Source: Nocardia sp. NBC_00508
GTDB lineage: Bacteria; Actinomycetota; Actinomycetes; Mycobacteriales; Mycobacteriaceae
Direction: 5' to 3'
NCBI RefSeq assembly: GCF_036346875.1
Contig: NZ_CP107852.1
Location: forward strand, 372,001-436,000
DNA: 64,000 bases
In this document: piece by piece, positions 25,885 to 36,029 of the stretch
Position numbering within the stretch: the first letter of the stretch is position 1
Layout of the letters: every line of letters begins with the position of its first letter
Made by a program: the position numbers and the translations under genes
Notes under the pieces: model-generated
Databases searched by the model: none
What the model was told of the DNA's origin: nothing
What the model saw: only the letters and a program-made list of their open reading frames with translations

Positions 25885-26934
25885 GTGCGGCAGAAGATCA
25901 TCATGGACGTCGACACCGGCATCGACGATTCCCTCGCCCTGCTGTACCTGCTCAGCTCCCCCGAGGCCGAGATCGCGGGAATCGCCGCCACCGCGGGGAA
26001 CGTGTCCGCGGCGCAGGTGGCGGCCAACACCCTCGCCTGGCTGGACGTCTGCCACGCACCCGATATCGAGGTCGCACTCGGCGCCGCCGCCCCCCTCTCG
26101 ATCCCACTGCGCACCACCGAGGACACGCACGGGCCACAGGGCGTCGGGTACGCCGAGCTGCCTGCCTCCGCCCGCCGCCTCTCGCCGCGGTCGGCCGCGC
26201 GGATGTGGGTCGAGCTGGTGCGCGCGCATCCCGGCGAGATCGTCGGGCTCTGTACCGGCCCGCTGACCAATCTCGCCCTCGCCCTGCGGATCGAGCCCGA
26301 GCTGCCGGTGTTGCTGCACCGCTTGGTGATCATGGGCGGCGCGTTCAATCACCCCGGCAACACGACGCCGACCACTGAGTGGAATGTGCACGTCGATCCG
26401 GAGGCAGCCAAGGAAGTCTTCGACGCCTTCGCCGCGGCGCCGGCGGACCGCAGGCCGATCGTGTGCCCGCTCGACGTCACCGAAACCATCGAGATGCGGC
26501 CCGAGCACTTGGTCCGTCTCGCCGAGCGCGCGAAAAGCTTTCCGGTGGAACTCGTCTCCGCGGCCGAACCGCCCGAGACCCGCTCGGCCGCGAGCAATCC
26601 GATCGTCCGCTACGTCACCGATGCCGTGCGGTTCTATTTCGACTTCCACCACGGCTACGACCTGGGCTATCTCGCCCACATGCACGACCCGTTCGCGGCC
26701 GCGGTGGCACTGGATCCGCCGCTGGCCCGCACCCGCCCCGCGACGGTGGACGTGGAATTGGCGGGCGCCATCACCCGTGCGACCACGGTCGCCGACTGGG
26801 CTGGCATGTGGGGCCGCGAACCCAACGCCGACATCGTGCTCGGCACCGATCCGGAGCTGTTCTTCGAACGGCTGATCAGCCGGGTCGGCGATTTCGCACG
26901 GTCGGTGCATCCCGCCCGTCAGGAGGTCCGATGA
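25885..26934 (+). CDS. Nucleoside hydrolase (IUNH family)
   Basis: The 349-residue protein opens with the family's calcium-binding signature IIMDVDTGIDDSLAL (D-x-D-x-x-x-D-D). It also has GNVSAAQVAANTL, LCTGPLTNLALAL, the MGGAF segment and EWNVHVDPEAAKEVF, all hallmarks of inosine-uridine nucleoside N-ribohydrolases, and a final acidic ligand near MHDPFAAAVALDP. It hydrolyses the N-glycosidic bond of nucleosides in salvage. It overlaps the amidohydrolase gene by four bases (ATGA). Confidence 0.88.
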   Translation: MRQKIIMDVDTGIDDSLALLYLLSSPEAEIAGIAATAGNVSAAQVAANTLAWLDVCHAPDIEVALGAAAPLSIPLRTTEDTHGPQGVGYAELPASARRLSPRSAARMWVELVRAHPGEIVGLCTGPLTNLALALRIEPELPVLLHRLVIMGGAFNHPGNTTPTTEWNVHVDPEAAKEVFDAFAAAPADRRPIVCPLDVTETIEMRPEHLVRLAERAKSFPVELVSAAEPPETRSAASNPIVRYVTDAVRFYFDFHHGYDLGYLAHMHDPFAAAVALDPPLARTRPATVDVELAGAITRATTVADWAGMWGREPNADIVLGTDPELFFERLISRVGDFARSVHPARQEVR

Positions 26935-27815
26935 CCGACGCCGACGACACCGGTTACCTGGCCGCCTTCCGCGACGAGCTCGGACTGCCCGGAATCATCG
27001 ATGTCCATACGCATTTCATGCCCGACCAGGTCCTGCGGAAAGTCTGGGCATACTTCGACTCGGCCGGTCCGCTGATCGGACGCTCTTGGCCGATCGCCTA
27101 CCGCGCCGACGAGCAGGTCCGGTTGAAGACCTTGCGCGACTTCGGCGTCCGAGCGTTCACCGCACTGGTATACCCACACAAGCCGGACATGGCCGCATGG
27201 CTCAACGAGTGGACCGCCGAGTTCGCGGCACGCACCCCGGATTGCCTGCACACAGCGACATTCTTTCCCGAACCGCACGCCGAGAGCTACGTCGCGGCGG
27301 CAGTCGAGAGCGGAGCCCGCGTCTTCAAAGCGCATGTCCAAGTCGGTGGCTACCATCCGGGAGACCCGCTCCTCGACCCGGTATGGGGCCTGCTGGAGGA
27401 CGCGCAGATCCCGGTCGTGATCCACTGCGGTTCCGGACCGGCGCCGGGAACGCATACCGGACCGGAACCGATCGCCGGTGTGCTGCGGCGCTTTCCGCGC
27501 CTGCCGCTGATCGTCGCGCACATGGGCACGCCCGAGTTCGCCGAATTCCTCGATCTCGCCGAGGCGTATGCGAACGTACGACTCGACACCACCATGGTGT
27601 GGACCGATTTCTCCGAGGCCGACGCGCCCTTCCCGATCCGCGAGCACGGCAGGCTGCGCTCCTTCGCCGACCGCATCCTGTTCGGCAGCGACTTCCCCAA
27701 TATTCCGCATTCCTACGGTCATTCGATCCAGGTGCTCGAACGCCTCGAGCTCGGCGAGGACTGGCTGCGCCAGGTCTGCTACCGCAACGCGGCTACGCTG
27801 TTCGGCATCGAATGA
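26931..27815 (+). CDS. Amidohydrolase (amidohydrolase_2 / TIM-barrel)
   Basis: The 294-residue protein carries the metal ligands of the TIM-barrel hydrolases: IIDVHTHF (H-x-H), IPVVIHCGSG, LIVAHMGTPEF and ILFGSDFPNIPHSYG with the catalytic Asp. An AGGAGGT site stands before the ATG at 26931. The start overlaps the nucleoside hydrolase stop, so the two are co-translated; it may act on the base or a ring-opened product from nucleoside breakdown, though decarboxylases also belong to this family. Confidence 0.82.
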   Translation: MTDADDTGYLAAFRDELGLPGIIDVHTHFMPDQVLRKVWAYFDSAGPLIGRSWPIAYRADEQVRLKTLRDFGVRAFTALVYPHKPDMAAWLNEWTAEFAARTPDCLHTATFFPEPHAESYVAAAVESGARVFKAHVQVGGYHPGDPLLDPVWGLLEDAQIPVVIHCGSGPAPGTHTGPEPIAGVLRRFPRLPLIVAHMGTPEFAEFLDLAEAYANVRLDTTMVWTDFSEADAPFPIREHGRLRSFADRILFGSDFPNIPHSYGHSIQVLERLELGEDWLRQVCYRNAATLFGIE

Positions 27816-27833
27816 CCTGGCCCGAACGGCCGA

Positions 27834-28475
27834 TCAGGTAGCGACGACCGTGAACCGGGCACGCCGGTGGGCGGGCCGTTCCGCCTCGTCGAGGAGGGCG
27901 ACCGCGAAGTCCTCCATGGAGATGGCGGACAGACCGTCCGGACGCGCCAGCAATTCGTCCGCGCCCACCCGGTAGGTCCCGGTCCGCTTGCCGGGCACCA
28001 GCTCGGCGGGCGGGCTCAGGTAGGTCCAGTCCACGGCGGCGTCGGCCCGGCACAGCGCGAGCTGATCCGCGCACGCCTGGGCGATCCCGCGCAGTTCCAC
28101 GGGGAATTCCGGTGTTTCGTGCAGCGTCACACCGCCCGCGCCCGGCACCGTCAAGGTGGCAGCTCCGCCGACGACGAGCAGCCGCACGCCCGTGTGAGCG
28201 AGCCCGGCGAGCAACACCGTGGTGACCGCGGGAAGTTCGTGCTCGCGGCCGAGGGCGGGCCTCGTCGCCGTGATCACCAGATCCTGTCCGGCGCTGAGCG
28301 AGACCACGTCGTCGAGGCTCGACGCGTCACCCCGGCGGATCAACGCACCGGCGGGCACGGTGGTCGCACGATCCGGGTCACGAACTACCGCGGTGACCTC
28401 GTGATCGCGCGCCAACGCCTCGGCCACCACGCGGCGCCCCACCTCACCTGCCGCGCCGAACAAGGTAATACGCAT
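27834..28475 (-). CDS. NAD(P)-binding oxidoreductase, NmrA/SDR atypical type
   Basis: The 213-residue protein begins MRITLFGAAGEVGRRVVAEALARDHEVTAVVR, a dinucleotide-binding Rossmann start with GAAGEVG. It contains LVITATRPALG, LLVVGGAATL and WTYLSPPAELVPG, as in the NAD(P)H-binding (azoreductase-like) family found next to MarR genes. The ATG at 28475 has AAAGGGG about nine bases upstream. It is divergent from a MarR gene with palindromes between, so it is the likely target of that repressor. Confidence 0.82.
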   Translation of the reverse strand: MRITLFGAAGEVGRRVVAEALARDHEVTAVVRDPDRATTVPAGALIRRGDASSLDDVVSLSAGQDLVITATRPALGREHELPAVTTVLLAGLAHTGVRLLVVGGAATLTVPGAGGVTLHETPEFPVELRGIAQACADQLALCRADAAVDWTYLSPPAELVPGKRTGTYRVGADELLARPDGLSAISMEDFAVALLDEAERPAHRRARFTVVAT

Positions 28476-28498
28476 GATTCGTGCCCCTTTCCTCATTG

Positions 28499-28543
28499 CT
28501 TAGCTCTAAGAAACATAGCTTCGCGCTGAGCAATTCAGCTATG
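28499..28543. promoter_or_regulatory. Nested palindromes, probable MarR operator
   Basis: Three inverted repeats sit in the divergent promoter region: CTTAGCTCTAAG (28499-28510), CATAGCT...AGCTATG (28514-28543) and, inside the latter, GCTGA-GCAAT-TCAGC (28525-28539). They are placed to control both the MarR gene and the NAD(P)-binding protein gene. Confidence 0.6.
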
Positions 28544-28569
28544 AGATAACTCACCGCTGAGCTATTCGC

Positions 28570-28575
28570 TAGAGT
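28570..28575 (+). promoter_or_regulatory. Probable -10 element of the MarR gene
   Basis: TAGAGT lies six bases before the GTG at 28582, again with no ribosome site. Confidence 0.35.
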
Positions 28576-28581
28576 GCGGTA

Positions 28582-29076
28582 GTGACCGATCATGTCGACG
28601 AGGTGCTCGCGCAGTGGCAGGCGCAGCGCCCTGACCTGGACGTCTCACCCATGGCCGTGCTGGGACGCCTGACCAGGCTGTCCCAGCTGACGTGGGCCGA
28701 ACTGCGCAGAACCTTCGCCGCGCACGGCTTGGACGCCGCGTCGTTCGACGTGCTGGCCACCCTGCGCCGCAGCGACCCGCCACACTGCCTGACCCCGACC
28801 GAACTGATGCGCGCCGCCATGGTCACGTCCGGCGCCATCACCCAGCGACTGGATCGGCTCGAGGAGCGCGGTCTGGTGCGGCGCTCGCGCAGCGAATCCG
28901 ACGGCCGCGGAGTCCGGGTCACGCTCACCGCCGCGGGCCACGAACTCATCGAAGCGGCCCTACCCGATCATGTGGCGACCGAGCGGCGGTTGCTCGAACC
29001 GCTGAGCGCCGAGCAACGCGAGCAGTTGGCGGGCATGTTGCGCGCGTTGCTCGAGTCACTCGGCGACTCCGTCTGA
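28582..29076 (+). CDS. MarR-family transcriptional regulator
   Basis: The 164-residue protein has the winged HTH of the family: FDVLATLRRSDPPHCLTPTELMRAAMVTSGAITQRLDRLEERGLVRRSRSESDGRGVRVTLTAAG, with the DGRG wing. It begins at a GTG after a -10-like element. Palindromes in the upstream intergenic region suggest it represses itself and the divergent NAD(P)-binding oxidoreductase, as is common for this gene pair when sensing electrophiles or phenolics. Confidence 0.85.
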   Translation: MTDHVDEVLAQWQAQRPDLDVSPMAVLGRLTRLSQLTWAELRRTFAAHGLDAASFDVLATLRRSDPPHCLTPTELMRAAMVTSGAITQRLDRLEERGLVRRSRSESDGRGVRVTLTAAGHELIEAALPDHVATERRLLEPLSAEQREQLAGMLRALLESLGDSV

Positions 29077-29151
29077 GCAGCGGCAGGCCGCGCGGATCGG
29101 CTGACGATACTGGGCCGCAATGGCTTCCGAACCCTTCAGCGACGCGGCCTG

Positions 29152-29577
29152 CTACGTAGTGCGGTCGAAATGAAACGGGCAGTGCGAGCCGCCGCGACCG
29201 ATGGTCGTCGAGCGCTCGAAGCCGAACCCGTGCTTCGCCGGGTCGATAGCCCCGATCCAATTCGCGTCGAACTCGCACATCACCGGCGTCAGCTCCGCCG
29301 CCGAATGCGCCACGAGCACTTCGTGATAGAAGCAGCGTGTGACATCCACGTGATAGGCGCGGTCGTCATCCACCGGACGCACGAAGGTGAAACCGTCGCC
29401 GAAGGCGTACCGCTCCCGCGCCTTCGACACCACAACCATGGCGGCGAACGGGTCCGGCGCGGCGTCCAACGCGCTCCACCGACCTACCTGGCGCTGACGA
29501 TCTGATTGATTCGTACTATCGGAGCATGCCATGAGCACGAGTGCGCCGTCCACTCCGCGCAGTTCCCGACACGGCAT
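29152..29577 (-). pseudogene. Truncated L-2-amino-thiazoline-4-carboxylate hydrolase-like gene
   Basis: The open frame encodes up to 141 residues. Its last 90 contain YHVDVTRCFYHEVLVAHSA, ELTPVMCEFDANWIGAI and TTTIGRGGSHCPFHF-like sequence, the C-terminal half of the ATC hydrolase family, with two conserved Cys. The N-terminal half expected in this family is missing, and the upstream minus strand to 29765 carries only short open stretches. Family members are usually near 200 residues or more. A plus-strand promoter-like sequence lies inside the gene's 5' part, suggesting a rearrangement. A short working protein cannot be excluded. Confidence 0.55.
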
Positions 29578-29765
29578 CCATGCGGTTCGTCACGCCCTCG
29601 CGCGGACGATCGCGCTGTTCATTCGCGGCAGGGTGGCGAGACGGGCGATGGGGTCGTCGTCGAGCAGAGGGTGCGCGGTGCCGTCGTGTCGGCGTCCGTC
29701 GATCCGGACGCGGCAGCACCGAATCGGCTACGGCGCCACCTGGTTCCGTGTGCGGCGAGCCTCGG

Positions 29766-30815
29766 TCAGCGGCCGTCGAAGGCCCGCAGCAGTTCCTCGG
29801 CGGCGAGAGCCGCGGTCAGGGTGCCGTCGCGGACCTGCTTTTCCACCTGCGCCCGAATGGCTTTCACGTCCGGGTTCTCGGCGAGCCTGCGCAGTAACTG
29901 GTCGTGCACCATGGTCCAGGTCCAGTCGACCTGCTGGCGGCGGCGCTTCTCGTCGAACTCCCCGGCTTCGGTGAGCACGCGGCGATGCTCGAGCACCGTG
30001 TCCCAGAACCGGTCCAGGCCGATCCCCTGCAACCCGCTCATGGTCAGCACCGGCGGACGCCACAGCGCATCGTGTGGATGGATCAGGCGCAGCGCACCTG
30101 CCAGTTCCCTGGCCGCGGCTTTGGCCTCGACCTCGTGTTTCCCATCCGCCTTGTTCACCGCGACCAGATCGGCGAGCTCGAGCACCCCCTTCTTGATGCC
30201 CTGCAACTGGTCGCCGGTTCGCGCCAGGGTGAGGAAGCAGAACACGTCGACCATGTTCGCGACGGTGACCTCGGACTGTCCCACACCGACGGTCTCCACC
30301 AGGATCACGTCGTATCCCGCCGCTTCGAGCAGCACGATGGTCTCGCGGGTCGCCTTGGCGACCCCGCCGAGCGTCCCCGCGGTGGGCGAGGGGCGGATGT
30401 AGGCGTTGCGCTCCACCGACAACCGCGCCATCCGGGTCTTGTCGCCGAGGATGGAGCCGCCGGTCCTGGTCGACGACGGATCCACGGCGAGCACAGCGAC
30501 CCGGTGCCCCTTACCGATCAGGGACATGCCGAGCGCGTCGATGAAGGTGGACTTGCCGACGCCGGGAACGCCGGTGATGCCGACCCGGTTCGAGACCGGC
30601 GCGCCGCCGGACTCCCCCGGCTCGGGCCGCACCTTCAGCAGCAGCTGCTGCGCCAGCGCTCGATGATCGGCCCTGGTGGACTCCACCAACGTGATCGCCC
30701 GCGCCAGGGCGGCCCGCTCATTGCCGCGAACCGCCGCGGCGAGCGCGTCGACATCGATCGTCCGGCGCGCGGCCACCTTCGCGGTGTCCCGCGCTGCTGA
30801 ACCCGCTTCGCTCAT
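29766..30815 (-). CDS. meaB: Methylmalonyl-CoA mutase-associated GTPase MeaB (ArgK family)
   Basis: The 349-residue G3E GTPase has Walker [11 protein letters not shown], the VLAVDPSST segment, the switch-like [10 protein letters not shown] and the base-recognition VNKADG. MeaB protects and reloads the adenosylcobalamin of methylmalonyl-CoA mutase. Its start overlaps the mutB stop by four bases, so the three genes mutA-mutB-meaB form one operon and are translated together. Confidence 0.93.
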   Translation of the reverse strand: MSEAGSAARDTAKVAARRTIDVDALAAAVRGNERAALARAITLVESTRADHRALAQQLLLKVRPEPGESGGAPVSNRVGITGVPGVGKSTFIDALGMSLIGKGHRVAVLAVDPSSTRTGGSILGDKTRMARLSVERNAYIRPSPTAGTLGGVAKATRETIVLLEAAGYDVILVETVGVGQSEVTVANMVDVFCFLTLARTGDQLQGIKKGVLELADLVAVNKADGKHEVEAKAAARELAGALRLIHPHDALWRPPVLTMSGLQGIGLDRFWDTVLEHRRVLTEAGEFDEKRRRQQVDWTWTMVHDQLLRRLAENPDVKAIRAQVEKQVRDGTLTAALAAEELLRAFDGR

Positions 30816-33091
30816 TCCGTGGCGGCGGAATCCGCGGCGCCGCTACCGAGTTCGTGACCGAGTTCGGCGCCGAGCTTCTTCAGCAGGTCGATCGCCGCGT
30901 CGGCGATCACCGTGCCGGGCGGGAAGATCGCCGCGGCTCCGGCCTGGTAGAGCTCGTCGAAGTCACCGGGCGGGATGACGCCGCCCACGATGACCATGAT
31001 GTCGGGGCGCCCGACATCGGCCAGTGCCTGCCGCAGCGCGGGCACCAGCGTGAGGTGACCCGCCGCCAGCGACGAGACCCCGACGACGTGCACGTCGTTG
31101 TCGGCCGCCTGCTGCGCCACCTCTTCCGGGGTCTGGAACAGCGGGCCCACGTCGACATCGAAACCGAGATCCGCGAAGGCCGTGGCGATCACCTTCTGGC
31201 CCCGGTCGTGGCCGTCCTGGCCCATCTTCGCGACGAGGATGCGCGGGCGGCGGCCCTCGGCCTCGGCGAACTCCTCCACCAGCTCGCTCGCCTTGGTGAT
31301 GTTGGTGACCTTTCCTGCCTCGTCGCGGTACACACCGGAGAGCGTACGGATCTCGGCCTGATGGCGTCCGTACACCTGCTCCAGCGCGTCGGAGATCTCG
31401 CCGACGGTGGCCTTGGCCCGTGCCGCGTCGATGGCCAGCGCGAGCAGGTTGTTCGCCATGCCGCCTCCGGAAGAGGAGGCGGCGCGGGTCAATTCGGCCA
31501 GCGCCCGGCGAACCGCGTCGGGGTCCCGCTCGGCGCGCAGCCGTTGCAGCTTCTCGATCTGCTCGGCACGCACCCGCGAGTTGTCGACCTTGAGGACCTC
31601 GACCTCGTGATCCTCTTCGACCTGGTACTTGTTGACGCCGATCACCGGCTGCTGGCCGGTGTCGATGCGCGCCTGGGTGCGCGCGGCGGCCTCCTCGATG
31701 CGTAGCTTCGGGATGCCCTCGCCGATCGCCTGCGCCATGCCGCCGTGCGCCTCGACCTCGGCGATATGCGCGCGAGCCCGGTTGGCCAGCTGGTGGGTGA
31801 GCCACTCGACGTAGTACGAACCGCCCCACGGGTCGATCGGGCGGGTGGTGCGCGACTCCTGCTGGATGAGCAGCTGGGTGTTGCGTGCGATGCGGGCGGA
31901 GAAGTCCGTCGGCAGCGCCAGCGCCTCGTCGAGCGCGTTGGTGTGCAGCGACTGGGTGTGGCCCTGGGTGGCGGCCATCGCCTCGATGCAGGTGCGCGCG
32001 ACGTTGTTGTAGGCGTCCTGCGCGGTGAGCGACCAGCCGGAAGTCTGCGAATGGGTGCGCAGCGACAGCGATTTCGCGCTCTTCGGGTTGAACTTCGCGA
32101 CCAGCTCGCTCCACAGCAGGCGCCCGGCACGCAGCTTGGCGACCTCCATGAAGAAGTTCATGCCGATGGCCCAGAAGAACGACAGCCGTGGCGCGAACTT
32201 GTCGACCTCCATGCCCGCGTCGATGCCGGCGCGGATGTACTCCACGCCGTCGGCGAGGGTGTAGGCCAGCTCCAGGTCGGCGGTCGCGCCCGCCTCCTGG
32301 ATGTGGTAGCCGGAGATGGAGATCGAGTTGAACTTCGGCATCTTCGCGCTGGTGTAGGCGAAGATGTCGGAGATGATCCGCATCGAGGGCTTCGGCGGAT
32401 AGATGTAGGTGTTGCGGACCATGAACTCCTTCAGAATGTCGTTCTGAATGGTTCCGGCCAGCTGCTCGGGCGCGACGCCCTGTTCCTCCGCGGCGACGGC
32501 GTACAGCGCCAGGATCGGCAGCACCGCGCCGTTCATCGTCATCGAAACGCTGACCTGGTCCAGCGGGATGTGATCGAACAGCTGGCGCATGTCCAGGATC
32601 GAGTCGATGGCCACGCCCGCCATACCCACGTCGCCCTGCACGCGCGGGTGGTCGGAGTCGTAGCCACGATGTGTCGCCAGGTCGAACGCCACCGACAGGC
32701 CCTTCTGGCCCGCCTGCAGGTTGCGCCGGTAGAAGGCGTTGGAGTCCGCGGCGGTGGAGAAGCCCGCGTACTGGCGGATGGTCCACGGCTGGTTGACGTA
32801 CATCGTGGGGTACGGCCCGCGCACGAACGGCGCGACGCCGGGCACGCTGTCGAGCGGATATCCTTCGGCCGCAACGACATCCCGGTCGGCCTTGGTGAAC
32901 ACCGGCGCCACGTCGATGCCTTCGGGCGTCGACCACACCAGCTGCTCCGGTGCGTAATGATTGGCCGCCGCGGCCGCACGCACGTACGCAGCCACCTGTG
33001 CCGCGTCGACCGCGGCAGGCTCAGGCGAGCGCTCGGCCAACGGCACATCGGCGAAACTGCCGATCACGTGCTTGATCTCACGAGTAGTCAT
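30812..33091 (-). CDS. mutB: Methylmalonyl-CoA mutase large (alpha, catalytic) subunit
   Basis: The 759-residue protein starts at ATG 33091 ([13 protein letters not shown]), sharing one base with the mutA stop. The catalytic barrel includes [49 protein letters not shown] and [20 protein letters not shown]; the C-terminal cobalamin domain has [18 protein letters not shown] with the D-x-H-x-x-G lower ligand. It interconverts methylmalonyl-CoA and succinyl-CoA, linking propionate and odd-chain or branched-chain breakdown to the citric acid cycle. Confidence 0.95.
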   Translation of the reverse strand: MTTREIKHVIGSFADVPLAERSPEPAAVDAAQVAAYVRAAAAANHYAPEQLVWSTPEGIDVAPVFTKADRDVVAAEGYPLDSVPGVAPFVRGPYPTMYVNQPWTIRQYAGFSTAADSNAFYRRNLQAGQKGLSVAFDLATHRGYDSDHPRVQGDVGMAGVAIDSILDMRQLFDHIPLDQVSVSMTMNGAVLPILALYAVAAEEQGVAPEQLAGTIQNDILKEFMVRNTYIYPPKPSMRIISDIFAYTSAKMPKFNSISISGYHIQEAGATADLELAYTLADGVEYIRAGIDAGMEVDKFAPRLSFFWAIGMNFFMEVAKLRAGRLLWSELVAKFNPKSAKSLSLRTHSQTSGWSLTAQDAYNNVARTCIEAMAATQGHTQSLHTNALDEALALPTDFSARIARNTQLLIQQESRTTRPIDPWGGSYYVEWLTHQLANRARAHIAEVEAHGGMAQAIGEGIPKLRIEEAAARTQARIDTGQQPVIGVNKYQVEEDHEVEVLKVDNSRVRAEQIEKLQRLRAERDPDAVRRALAELTRAASSSGGGMANNLLALAIDAARAKATVGEISDALEQVYGRHQAEIRTLSGVYRDEAGKVTNITKASELVEEFAEAEGRRPRILVAKMGQDGHDRGQKVIATAFADLGFDVDVGPLFQTPEEVAQQAADNDVHVVGVSSLAAGHLTLVPALRQALADVGRPDIMVIVGGVIPPGDFDELYQAGAAAIFPPGTVIADAAIDLLKKLGAELGHELGSGAADSAATE

Positions 33092-34947
33092 CAGGCTCCT
33101 ACCTTCTCCAGCAGGCCGGATAGCGCGGCGACCGCGTCGATGCGCGCGGCGAGGAATCCGTCGGGGCGCCGCGCGTCGTCCTGGTCGGCGACGGCCTTCG
33201 CCGCACCGGCCAGCAGCACGGTGGGCACGCCCGCGGCGCGCAACTGCTCCACCGCCGCGCCTGCCTCGGACCCGTACCGGGCATCCGACCCGCACAGCAC
33301 CGCGATCGGCGCGCCGGATCCGGTTGCCGCGGCGGCGATTCCGCTCACCTCGAGCGGACCGGGATTGATCGACTCGATGCCGCCGGAGGCCAGGAGGTTC
33401 GCGACGAAGGTGACCCGGACGTTGTGCTCGGCGACCGAACCGAGCGGCACCAGCAGCGCTTTCGGCCGAGTGCCGTGCTCGGCGAGGTAGGCATCGGACC
33501 GATCGCGCAACTGCTCGAACGCGGCGCCGTAGCGGGCGACCCGCCCGGGCCGCCGCGCCGCCTCGGACAGCGGCTGCTCGGCCAGGTTCGGGAACTCGTT
33601 CACGCCGGTGACGGCGGTCTTGCGGTGCGCGACATCGGCAGCGCGAGTGGCCTTCGTCTCGGCGATCCGCTGGGCCAGCAGACCGGATTCCAGCGCGGCC
33701 GGGTAGCCACCGGCCGCCTCGATTTCCTGCACGAACTCCCACGCCTTCGCCGCCAGTGCGGCGGTGAGGTCCTCGACGTACCAGGAGCCCGCGCCGGGGT
33801 CGATCACGTGGCCCAGGTGCGATTCCTCGAGCAGCAGCAGTTGGGTGTTGCGCGCCATGCGATCGGCGAACGACTTGGAGACGCCGAGTTCGCCGGGCGG
33901 CAGCGCGGAGTCGAACGGCAGCACGGTCACGGTGTCGGCGCCACCGACGCCGGCGCCGAACGCGGCGAGCGTGGTGCGCAGCATGTTCACCCAGGGATCA
34001 CGCTGGCTCATCATGGCGGCGGAGGTGACCGCATGGTGGGGTGCGCCGCCGAAATCCGGTGCTCCGCACACCTGCGCGACCCGCGCCCAGAGTTGCCTCC
34101 CGGCGCGGAACTTCGCGATGGTGGCGAACTGATCGTCGGTGGCGGCGAACCGGAATTCCACCTGGCCCAGCGCACCGGCGATGTCCAGGCCCTCGGTCAG
34201 CGCCCGGAGGTAGGCCAGCCCGGCCGCGACGGCCGCGCCCAGCTCCTGGGCGTCGGAGGCGCCCGCGTCGTGGAAGACGGTGCCGTCCACCGTGATCGCG
34301 CGCACCGTCTCCGACCGGCGGGCCGCCTGCCCGGCAAGTGCGACGGCCGCCGCGAGACCGACATCGGCGAGACCGGCGAAACGGCTGGTCAGCGGCGCGG
34401 CGCCGAGCGCGACCCGGATGTCCTCGCGGGTCGGCGCCGGATAGCCGTCGAGCACGGCGAACACCTGCTCCGCCGCGTCGGCGACCGCGCCGCCCGCGTT
34501 CAGGGTGAGCGGAGCCAATTCGAACAGCAGTCCCGCCAATGCCGTCGGCAGGGCGGCCACCGGCACGCCCCGCTCGCCGACACCGAGCCGGATCGCGCTG
34601 ATCCCGTTCTCCAGCCCGGCCAGGATCTCCCGGTTGGCCGCCGCGGCATCGCGTTCACCGATGTGGGCGCCGACGAACCATCCCCGGTGCACGTCGCGGG
34701 TGGCGTCGCGCCCGCGGACGAACGGGAAGGTTCCGGGCAGCGGCTGCTCGGGCAGCTCCTCGCGACGGGTGTAGAGCGGGGCGATGGTCAGCCCGTCATA
34801 GGTGGTCTCGTCGAGCAGCCGCTCGGGCTCCTCGGGAAGTTCGGTGACATCGACCCGGCGAGCCTTCGCCAGCACCCCGGCGACTCCCTTGCGCCATGCG
34901 GCGAACTCGGGCACCGGATCCGCCCCAGAATCTGAAGCAATCGGCAT
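33091..34947 (-). CDS. mutA: Methylmalonyl-CoA mutase small (beta) subunit
   Basis: The 618-residue protein resembles the catalytic subunit but is degenerate in the cobalamin domain: it lacks the D-x-H-x-x-G motif at the expected place ([24 protein letters not shown]), as the non-catalytic subunit does. [14 protein letters not shown] matches the barrel. The ATG at 34947 has GAGGAA upstream; the frame extends to 35028 without homology. It is the first gene of the mutA-mutB-meaB operon. No cobalamin riboswitch is visible upstream. Confidence 0.92.
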   Translation of the reverse strand: MPIASDSGADPVPEFAAWRKGVAGVLAKARRVDVTELPEEPERLLDETTYDGLTIAPLYTRREELPEQPLPGTFPFVRGRDATRDVHRGWFVGAHIGERDAAAANREILAGLENGISAIRLGVGERGVPVAALPTALAGLLFELAPLTLNAGGAVADAAEQVFAVLDGYPAPTREDIRVALGAAPLTSRFAGLADVGLAAAVALAGQAARRSETVRAITVDGTVFHDAGASDAQELGAAVAAGLAYLRALTEGLDIAGALGQVEFRFAATDDQFATIAKFRAGRQLWARVAQVCGAPDFGGAPHHAVTSAAMMSQRDPWVNMLRTTLAAFGAGVGGADTVTVLPFDSALPPGELGVSKSFADRMARNTQLLLLEESHLGHVIDPGAGSWYVEDLTAALAAKAWEFVQEIEAAGGYPAALESGLLAQRIAETKATRAADVAHRKTAVTGVNEFPNLAEQPLSEAARRPGRVARYGAAFEQLRDRSDAYLAEHGTRPKALLVPLGSVAEHNVRVTFVANLLASGGIESINPGPLEVSGIAAAATGSGAPIAVLCGSDARYGSEAGAAVEQLRAAGVPTVLLAGAAKAVADQDDARRPDGFLAARIDAVAALSGLLEKVGA

Positions 34948-35114
34948 AGCTTGCTGTTCCTCTTCCTCGACGCGGGCGCACCGCTGCGCACACCCGATAT
35001 ACTCGCATTCGCCCAGCTCAGCGACCACTTCGGTTAACGACCATTCGTCCCGCTTCTCCTGATGCTAGCGGGCGGATTTCCGGCCGGTTGACCCTGCCCG
35101 CCAATACCAACCAG

Positions 35115-35120
35115 TAACCT
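35115..35120 (+). promoter_or_regulatory. Probable -10 element of the TVP38-family gene
   Basis: TAACCT lies seven bases before the GTG at 35128; no ribosome site is present. Confidence 0.35.
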
Positions 35121-35127
35121 GTCGCCC

Positions 35128-35880
35128 GTGACCGAGGGCAGCGAGGGAACAATCGAACACAGCACCAACGGGCGCGACGCAGCCGAGCGCCAGCGAGGCG
35201 GAGTCGCGACCAGGCTGATCCGTGACCCGCGCATCCTCGCGCTGATCGTCGGCGCGGCCGCGTTGTTCGGCGCGGCGCTGCTGGTTCCGCTGCCGGGTCC
35301 ACGCCAGATCCAAGAGTGGGCGACGTCGGTCGGCCCGGCTTTCCCCGTGCTGTTCTTCCTGGTCCATGCCGTGGTGACGGTCGCGCCGATCCCGCGCACC
35401 GTGTTCACCGTCAGCGCGGGACTGCTGTTCGGTCCACTGCTCGGCATCGCACTCGCGGTGGGCGCGACGACCGTCAGTGCGGCGCTGGCGATCCTGCTCG
35501 TGCGCGCGCTGGACCGCGATCAGGTCACTGCCCGGCTCACCCATCCCGCGGTGCGCGCGATCGACGACCGGCTGGCGCGCCGGGGCTGGCTTGCCGTCGG
35601 TTCGCTGCGGCTCATAGCGGCGGTGCCGTTCTCGGTGATCAACTACTGCTGCGGGTTGTCCTCGATCCGGTTCTGGCCGTATCTGACCGCCACCCTGCTC
35701 GGCGTGCTGCCCGGCACGATCGGCACGGTCATCCTCGGCGACGCGCTCACCGGGACCACACATCCGGCGATGCTCGTGCTGTCCGGCATCTGTCTCGCGA
35801 TCGGGCTCGCCGGGCTGCTCGTCGACGCGCGATGGAAGACCGCGCCGACACCCGCCGAATCGGTGCCGGTCCCGGACTAG
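35128..35880 (+). CDS. TVP38/TMEM64 (SNARE-associated, DedA-like) membrane protein
   Basis: The 250-residue protein has about six membrane segments. The family core is visible as FFLVHAVVTVAPIPRTVFTVSAGLLFGPLLGIALAVGATTVSA, with the conserved Pro and F-x-x-x-G, and later LRLIAAVPFSVINYCCGLSSIRFWPYL. Members act as membrane or lipid transporters or scramblase-like proteins. It is divergent from mutA and convergent with the protease gene. Confidence 0.85.
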   Translation: MTEGSEGTIEHSTNGRDAAERQRGGVATRLIRDPRILALIVGAAALFGAALLVPLPGPRQIQEWATSVGPAFPVLFFLVHAVVTVAPIPRTVFTVSAGLLFGPLLGIALAVGATTVSAALAILLVRALDRDQVTARLTHPAVRAIDDRLARRGWLAVGSLRLIAAVPFSVINYCCGLSSIRFWPYLTATLLGVLPGTIGTVILGDALTGTTHPAMLVLSGICLAIGLAGLLVDARWKTAPTPAESVPVPD

Positions 35881-36029
35881 GCAGGGCTCGGCCCGCGACC
35901 GGCTCCAGCACTACGGGGGCGTTACCACCCAGGTCGAGACGCGATCACGGCCACCGAGGCCGAGTACGCAGGCTCATCGATGCGGTGGAAGAACGCGCCC
36001 GTGCCGTACCCGCGGCGGCCGCGCCGTGC

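Noticed and set aside
31745..33490. A 581-codon plus-strand frame opposite mutB and mutA
   Set aside because: Antisense shadow of certain mutase genes; no domain and atypical composition.
34948..35127. Cobalamin riboswitch upstream of the mutase operon
   Set aside because: No B12-box-like sequence or room for the fold in this 180-base region.
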